A stretch of DNA of 19,109 bases from positions 1 to 19,109 of the forward strand of contig CACZOG010000260.1 of NCBI GenBank assembly GCA_902782715.1, read 5' to 3'. The notes beneath the pieces are model-generated. The model did not search any database. It had not been told where the DNA came from and worked only from the letters and a program-made list of their open reading frames with translations. The translations under genes were made by a program, and so were the position numbers. The stretch comes from an uncultured Lachnospiraceae bacterium. GTDB lineage: Bacteria > Bacillota > Clostridia > Lachnospirales > Lachnospiraceae. Below, one piece after another: positions 14,456 through 19,109 of this stretch (position 1 is its first letter; every line of letters starts with the position of its first letter).

Positions 14456-16318
14456 TTATCTTCTTCGAATATAGTATCTGTAATAGTCTTCTTCTGCCAC
14501 TTCATCCGCTTGGTATTCATTCTCTATCCAGTCAAGGAAGTGATCGTAATCCTTCATTCTGTAATCGTTTCCGAACCATACGGCCACAGCAATCACATCG
14601 GGGTATTTATCGGGATTTTCAGCCCAGTATTTCTCAAGCGAATCCACATAATAGGTGGGCGTTGAAATAGTTGTGTAACTTGCGATATCCACATCTTTGT
14701 TGAAATAATAAACCGATGTAATATCCCAGACCAGCACGCTGTCTCCGTCCTGAATATGTTTATCCCAGTCATCCTGTGCTTTCTCGTTAATATAGCCCGT
14801 CATGTACTCGGTAATGATTCCCTTTGCCGCACCCTTATGAATAAGTTTGTTGGCACTTAAAATATTCCAGTTGTATCCGTCGTTTGACGAATATGTAAAA
14901 CCTTTGAAAAAGTTATTGGAAAGCGCAACCGCAAGAATGGTAATCACCGCAAGTTTTCTTAGCTTCTCACTCTTTTTGTCAGCATGTAAAAAGATTGCCA
15001 GAAGTGAAATTACCACACCTGAAATACAATAAGGAATCGATGTAAAAATAGTCAGGTTTGTGAGTGCAATAACCGATACAAATCCGAGCAGATTTATGAT
15101 TACAAATCTTAAAAGAAGTCTGCCAGTTTCCTCTTTTCTATGCTTAATCAAAACTGCAACAGCCAATATGATAATCCAGAAATAATATGCAAGTTCATAA
15201 CTGTACATGTATTCGAAAATTCTGAAGATGCTGAAGAAAATCTGTGCGAATGAACCGAGTATAACTGCTGTCATCAAAACCGTTTCAAATGTCGGTTTTG
15301 TTTTCACTTCAATTGCATCATTATTGTTTTGAATGTTTTCATTTGTTTCAGTATTTTCGCCTGTTTTTCTTTTTTGAAATTCATTTGAAATAACACAGAT
15401 TATCAAAGATACAACTGCGGCAATCGCAGAAATAATCACGAATGCAACTCCGCTTACAAACATTAAAGCACCCTTGCTCATCTCTTCGTAATCGTGAGAG
15501 CCGCACGCTTTTAACGCCTCTTTTACATTCATTAAAAATACATCCGGAGTCATATATGATAAAAGATATCCGAGATATGCAAGTCCGAGTACCAAAATAA
15601 CAACAGGATAAATAACAAGGACCGCCTTGGGATTCTTTTTTCTGTCGATTATAAGGAACGCATAGATAAAAGGAATAATGATTATGCTTGTCGGATATGA
15701 CAGCATAAGTCCAAATGAGCAGAAAGCCAGAAATACGCTCAAAAAAATGATTTTATTTTTTGATTTTTTTGAATACGATTCGCCATGATTATCATCCGCC
15801 GCTGAAGTGCTGCGGGAGAGATAATTGATTCTTATAAGTGATATGACAATGAGCGTGATAAACCACGCCATCATTATTGAAAATTCAGGGATTACTCCGT
15901 CTTTCGGAAGAATTCCGAAATAGACCAGTCCGAGTATAAAAGATATGTTTTTCGGAGCATATAATTTTATGGTTTTGTAAAGGCTGACTGCAATAGCGGC
16001 GTGAATTAAAGTGCCGATAATTTTACACCATAAAACAAGATATGTCGTGCCGCCCGTAACCTTGATGAAAACCCATTCTATAAGAGATAAAAGGAAAGCG
16101 GATGTCTGATGCGGATCCCAAACCTGTGTAAGAAGTTTATCGCCGATAAGAAGTCTGTAAGACATTGTCAAAGCGTATTCTTCGTCTCTTTGCAAGCCCA
16201 CGAAAATACACTTAATCGCAGCAAGAATGCTTCCTGCAGCGACAACAATCAGGGCAACTTTGACAAATGTCTCAAACCCATCTTTTTTATTCTGTTTAAC
16301 CACCATATCTTCGTTCAT
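14456..16318 (-). CDS. Polytopic GT-C-like membrane protein (pfl locus, second)
   Basis: A 620-residue protein with about 11-13 membrane segments and a C-terminal soluble part from about residue 500. Counting from the ATG, the first outer loop carries Asp45-Glu46-Glu47 (QRDEEYALTMSYRLL) and a second acidic site WDPHQTSAF near 67-75, the pattern of GT-C dolichyl/polyprenyl-phosphate-sugar transferases such as ArnT and PMT relatives. A Lys/Asn-rich cytosolic loop lies near 310-340. The C-terminal domain includes GDSVLVWDITSVYYF and ends DYYRYYIRRR, a Tyr/Arg tail. The start is uncertain. ATG 16318 leaves 13 nt after the upstream stop; a TTG at 16342, overlapping the upstream gene by 11 nt, is possible. 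Neither has a strong ribosome site. Transferred sugar and acceptor are unknown. I see no named family beyond GT-C-like. Confidence 0.7.
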   Translation of the reverse strand: MNEDMVVKQNKKDGFETFVKVALIVVAAGSILAAIKCIFVGLQRDEEYALTMSYRLLIGDKLLTQVWDPHQTSAFLLSLIEWVFIKVTGGTTYLVLWCKIIGTLIHAAIAVSLYKTIKLYAPKNISFILGLVYFGILPKDGVIPEFSIMMAWFITLIVISLIRINYLSRSTSAADDNHGESYSKKSKNKIIFLSVFLAFCSFGLMLSYPTSIIIIPFIYAFLIIDRKKNPKAVLVIYPVVILVLGLAYLGYLLSYMTPDVFLMNVKEALKACGSHDYEEMSKGALMFVSGVAFVIISAIAAVVSLIICVISNEFQKRKTGENTETNENIQNNNDAIEVKTKPTFETVLMTAVILGSFAQIFFSIFRIFEYMYSYELAYYFWIIILAVAVLIKHRKEETGRLLLRFVIINLLGFVSVIALTNLTIFTSIPYCISGVVISLLAIFLHADKKSEKLRKLAVITILAVALSNNFFKGFTYSSNDGYNWNILSANKLIHKGAAKGIITEYMTGYINEKAQDDWDKHIQDGDSVLVWDITSVYYFNKDVDIASYTTISTPTYYVDSLEKYWAENPDKYPDVIAVAVWFGNDYRMKDYDHFLDWIENEYQADEVAEEDYYRYYIRRR

Positions 16319-16331
16319 GAGCGTTTCCGTG

Positions 16332-17939
16332 TCATTGTTCAAACACGTACAATCTGAGATTATCCCGGATCATAACAAAGTGTTCATCGTAATAGTTTTT
16401 GTCTTTAATATATCTATCATACTCCTCATTTGTCACAATTACAAAATAAGGATTTTTCGGTGAAGTATTTTCATGCGTTTTGACCTGAAGCCATTGTGCG
16501 GGGACAATTTTCCTGCCATCGTTTGGAAAAATTGTATCCGAGGATGTCATGTCACGTCTGTTTGCATCACTTTCAAGAATCCAGACATTTATTTCGCCGT
16601 CAGTCATTTCCGTCAAAAGATTCGCATTCCAGAAAGATGCATAGCCTTCATTTAAATCATTCGAAACAAGATAATCCGCAACCGCCGAATATCTCTCAAA
16701 GGTGTTATCGGGAACGGTATAGGAAGCATAATTCCCAATGCATAAAACCGATGCGACAAAAGCGGCAATCAACAGTCCGAATCGCCACTTTCTTCCTATA
16801 ATCGCACATGCAGCGGGAACAATAAATGCAAGAATATGTATATTGTATCTTGCCTGATAATCCATTGTTGTGAACTGATAAAGCATAAGAAAAACAAGAA
16901 GCTGAAACGCTGTGTAAAGAATTACGATTTTCAACCCGGTATAATCATCTTTACTGTCTTTTGTTTTTTGGTTCATTCCGGAGATTTCTTTTATGACAAC
17001 ATACAAAAATCCCAAAGCAAACGCCACCCACAGAATACCTGCGAACAGGCATCCGAAAATACACTGATAATCACTGAATCCGCCTTTGGCACCGCAATTC
17101 TTAACAAGGTCAAAAACCGGATTTCTTAATTTATCCAATGAGAAAAATGAAGGAGCGACATGTGAATAGGTTGAATAAACAAAAGCACCCGATGCTTTTA
17201 AAATAAGATTAATTCCAAAACCGATTCCAACCGAAAACAGATTGAAAACCGTGATCATGAAAAAAAAGAAATGCTTTCTTATCATGCAAAATCCGCACAT
17301 AAGAAGAGGAATATACTGCATGATAATCATTCTCGGTCCGCCGAGTCCCGAAAGAAACGAAATAACAAGCGTCAGCGACAGAAGTATTACCCTTCTGCCT
17401 TTCTTTTCGGAGGGTGTTGCAATAATATCGAGAAGAAGAGCCATTTCCACAAAAGCCGCCGCAACCTGAGGAGCATAATACATTCCCGTAAGAAGCATGT
17501 TCTGCCACTCAAAAGAAAAAGGCAGAAGCATTATTGCACAGCAAATCGGAGCAATCCATCTTCCGTCTTTAATAAGTCTGCTGCAAAAATAATAAATGCC
17601 GGCAGAAAACAGTATGTACATTAATACGCTTCCGAGTATTCTGACGGTGTCCCATTTATCGGACACATAAAAGAAAAGCGAATAAATCGGGGCAATGGCG
17701 ATCACCCTGAGTTCTGTAGAATAAAACCAGTTTGGGGTGATCCATTTATGTTCATCCCTGAGAAGTTTTGCAAGGATCATTTCACTTGACAAATCAGCGT
17801 TCGGATGAAGGTATATATTCCTTGCCAGGAAGAAAACATCACAAAAGAAAACCGTTGCAAACGCTATACAACCTACAACAAAAAACCAATCAAATTTTTT
17901 TCCGGTATTTTGTTTTTCAGTTACTTGATTTTCTTTCAA
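16332..17939 (-). CDS. Polytopic GT-C-like membrane protein (pfl locus, first)
   Basis: A 535-residue protein with about 11 membrane segments. The first outer loop is long and carries Asp49 and Glu53 (PNADLSSEMILAKLL), Asp62-Glu63 and then NWFYSTELRV near 70-79, a GT-C-like acidic loop. A QARYNIH stretch near 381 lies before a late helix, and residues from about 440 form a soluble outer domain ending DNLRLYVFEQ. The start must be TTG at 17939: the next in-frame Met is residue 54, inside the first outer loop, and GGGAAG lies about 8 nt before the TTG. It begins 34 nt after the pflB stop, with no convincing terminator between, so it is probably read from the pfl promoter at least in part. Function beyond glycosyl transfer is not predictable. 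Confidence 0.7.
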   Translation of the reverse strand: MKENQVTEKQNTGKKFDWFFVVGCIAFATVFFCDVFFLARNIYLHPNADLSSEMILAKLLRDEHKWITPNWFYSTELRVIAIAPIYSLFFYVSDKWDTVRILGSVLMYILFSAGIYYFCSRLIKDGRWIAPICCAIMLLPFSFEWQNMLLTGMYYAPQVAAAFVEMALLLDIIATPSEKKGRRVILLSLTLVISFLSGLGGPRMIIMQYIPLLMCGFCMIRKHFFFFMITVFNLFSVGIGFGINLILKASGAFVYSTYSHVAPSFFSLDKLRNPVFDLVKNCGAKGGFSDYQCIFGCLFAGILWVAFALGFLYVVIKEISGMNQKTKDSKDDYTGLKIVILYTAFQLLVFLMLYQFTTMDYQARYNIHILAFIVPAACAIIGRKWRFGLLIAAFVASVLCIGNYASYTVPDNTFERYSAVADYLVSNDLNEGYASFWNANLLTEMTDGEINVWILESDANRRDMTSSDTIFPNDGRKIVPAQWLQVKTHENTSPKNPYFVIVTNEEYDRYIKDKNYYDEHFVMIRDNLRLYVFEQ

Positions 17940-17959
17940 TACTCTCTTCCCGCCGGCAT

Positions 17960-17976
17960 TAAAAATAATATTTTTA
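17960..17976. repeat. AT-only palindrome at the pflB stop codon
   Basis: TAAAAATA-A-TATTTTTA is a perfect 8-base inverted repeat with one central base, and its right arm contains the pflB TAA (17974-17976). The stem has no G-C pair, so it would be a weak hairpin. It could attenuate transcription slightly but is not counted as a terminator. Confidence 0.4.
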
Positions 17977-19109
17977 GAGTGACTCGTGGAACGTTCTTGA
18001 AATTACATCCATCTGCTGTTCTTTGGTAAGCTTGATAAAGTTTACGGCATAACCGGAAACACGAATTGTAAGCTGAGGATACTTCTCGGGATTCTCCATT
18101 GCATCAAGCAGAGTCTCACGATTAAGAACGTTAACATTCAGGTGATGTCCGCCCTTGGTTGCATAACCGTCGATTAAAGAAATGAGGTTCTCAATCTGTG
18201 CATCGCTTGCATCGGGTGCAACATAAACTTTATCAACGTCTTCATTGATACAGTCATCACCTGCAACTTTATTAACTGTCTCAGACAATGTTGAAGCTGT
18301 GTCTACAGGTACCGCATTGGCTGCAATACCTGCTCCGTCAAGTTTAACAAAGTTCTCATCGCTCTTGCCCAAAGCGGAAGGAATAATCGAGAATGTATTT
18401 GATATACCATCCTGTGCATCTTTGAAAGGAAGCTTGGCAACCGAAGCAAGGGATGCAACGGCACCGGATGAATCTCTTCCGTACATGGGATTTGCACCGG
18501 GTGCGAAAGGAGCGCCCTTGGGACGTCCGTCGGGTGTTGCACCGGTATTCTTTCCGTAAACAACGTTTGAAGTAATTGTAAGAACCGAAGTTGTGGGAAG
18601 AGAGTTACGGTATGTCTGATGTGAACGAACCATGTTCATGAACATCGAAACGATTTCTTTTGCAATCGAATCAACTCTGTCATCGTCATTTCCGTACTTG
18701 GGATAATCTCCCGTAATCTTGAAGTCTACGATGATATCATCGTCATCTCTTATGGGTTCAACCTTCGCATACTTAATAGCGGAAAGAGAGTCTGTTACTA
18801 CCGACAATCCGGCAATACCGGTAGCAAAGAATCTTGTGACATCTCTGTCATGAAGTGCCATCTGAGCACGTTCATAGTTATATTTATCATGCATGTAATG
18901 GATGATGTTAAGCGTATTTACATAGATACCCGCAAGCCACTCCATCATGAATGTGAAGCTGTCCATAACGGTATCGTAATCAAGCACATCGCCCTGATAT
19001 CTTCTCAATGCGATAGGTCCGACCTGTTTCTTTGTAATCTCGTCGACACCGCCGTTAAGTGAATAAAGAAGACATTTTGCAAGGTTTGCTCTCGCACCGA
19101 AGAACTGCA
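17974..19109 (-). CDS. pflB: Pyruvate formate-lyase, C-terminal part (cut by window edge)
   Basis: Glycyl-radical enzyme (formate C-acetyltransferase) that splits pyruvate with CoA into acetyl-CoA and formate in anaerobic fermentation. The visible part is about 377 codons, open to the window edge. It reads QFFGARANLAKCLLY at its first codons, then NGGVDEITKKQVGP, YVNTLNIIHYMHDKYNY and GIAGLSVVTDSLSAIKYAKV. It ends with the glycyl-radical motif RVSGYAV, whose radical glycine codon is at 18052-18054, 25 codons before the last residue. The Cys-Cys active-site pair lies upstream, outside the window. It is a true PFL, not a glycerol or choline lyase relative, judging from the IHYMHDKY and SLSAIKYAKV blocks. 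The TTG at 19008 is internal and should not be taken as a start. It is followed 34 nt later by a GT-C-like gene instead of pflA. Confidence 0.95.
   Translation of the reverse strand, partial: QFFGARANLAKCLLYSLNGGVDEITKKQVGPIALRRYQGDVLDYDTVMDSFTFMMEWLAGIYVNTLNIIHYMHDKYNYERAQMALHDRDVTRFFATGIAGLSVVTDSLSAIKYAKVEPIRDDDDIIVDFKITGDYPKYGNDDDRVDSIAKEIVSMFMNMVRSHQTYRNSLPTTSVLTITSNVVYGKNTGATPDGRPKGAPFAPGANPMYGRDSSGAVASLASVAKLPFKDAQDGISNTFSIIPSALGKSDENFVKLDGAGIAANAVPVDTASTLSETVNKVAGDDCINEDVDKVYVAPDASDAQIENLISLIDGYATKGGHHLNVNVLNRETLLDAMENPEKYPQLTIRVSGYAVNFIKLTKEQQMDVISRTFHESL

Noticed and set aside
14441..14457. The GGTGCC palindrome as a terminator for the 14456 gene.
   Set aside because: On the minus strand it is followed by AAGATATTATAG and not by a T-run. 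A T-run exists only on the plus strand, where no gene ends.
17960..17976. AT-only palindrome after pflB as an intrinsic terminator.
   Set aside because: The stem has no G-C pair and would be too weak. It is kept only as a low-confidence repeat.
1..19109. CRISPR arrays, transposases, tRNA or rRNA genes, and phage or toxin-antitoxin genes.
   Set aside because: No regularly spaced repeats, cloverleaf-like sequence, transposase motif or small toxin-antitoxin pair was seen on either strand by eye.

Overview
This window looks like a chromosomal segment of a Firmicute, most likely family Lachnospiraceae (a Butyrivibrio- or Pseudobutyrivibrio-like rumen/gut anaerobe). The reasons are the pyruvate formate-lyase/activase pair, a stand-alone PurO-type IMP cyclohydrolase, strong AGGAGG-type ribosome sites, a DUF6056-like membrane protein and a DUF4214 secreted protein. 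Family level is a reasoned guess and genus level is weak.

Layout. The left edge (1-2670) carries two minus-strand metabolic genes: IMP cyclohydrolase and a Na+/phosphate cotransporter with a PhoU-like tail. The right edge (17974-19109) is the C-terminal third or more of pyruvate formate-lyase, also minus strand and cut by the window end. Its activating enzyme, pflA, lies at 13610-14413. Two large multi-membrane GT-C-like genes sit between pflB and pflA, where the two are usually adjacent. Between the metabolic flanks is a cell-surface glycan region made of two convergent gene blocks that meet at one bidirectional terminator (7448-7477).

The plus-strand block (2796-7433) holds a DUF6056-like polytopic protein, an unknown membrane protein, an acyltransferase-3 protein, a VanZ-like protein overlapping it, and GDP-L-fucose synthase. 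The minus-strand block (13529 down to 7502) starts from a near-consensus promoter just after pflA. It encodes a membrane phosphoglycosyl transferase, a UbiA-type phosphoribosyl-polyprenol synthase, a HAD phosphatase, a 668-residue GT-C-like transferase with a C-terminal beta-rich region, and a secreted DUF4214/YD-repeat protein. Consecutive genes here overlap stop codon and ribosome site, which suggests tight translational coupling.

How it may work together (inference): the phosphoglycosyl transferase primes a lipid-linked glycan. The UbiA and HAD enzymes make a polyprenyl-phosphate pentofuranose donor. GT-C membrane proteins use lipid-phosphate sugars on the outer face of the membrane. GDP-fucose synthase and the acyltransferase supply fucose and acyl decoration, and the DUF4214/YD protein is exported to the surface. 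No conventional GT-A or GT-B glycosyltransferase, flippase or chain-length gene is visible, so the backbone may be made elsewhere. No tRNA, rRNA, CRISPR array, transposase or riboswitch was recognised, and no gap without a gene exceeds 300 bases.
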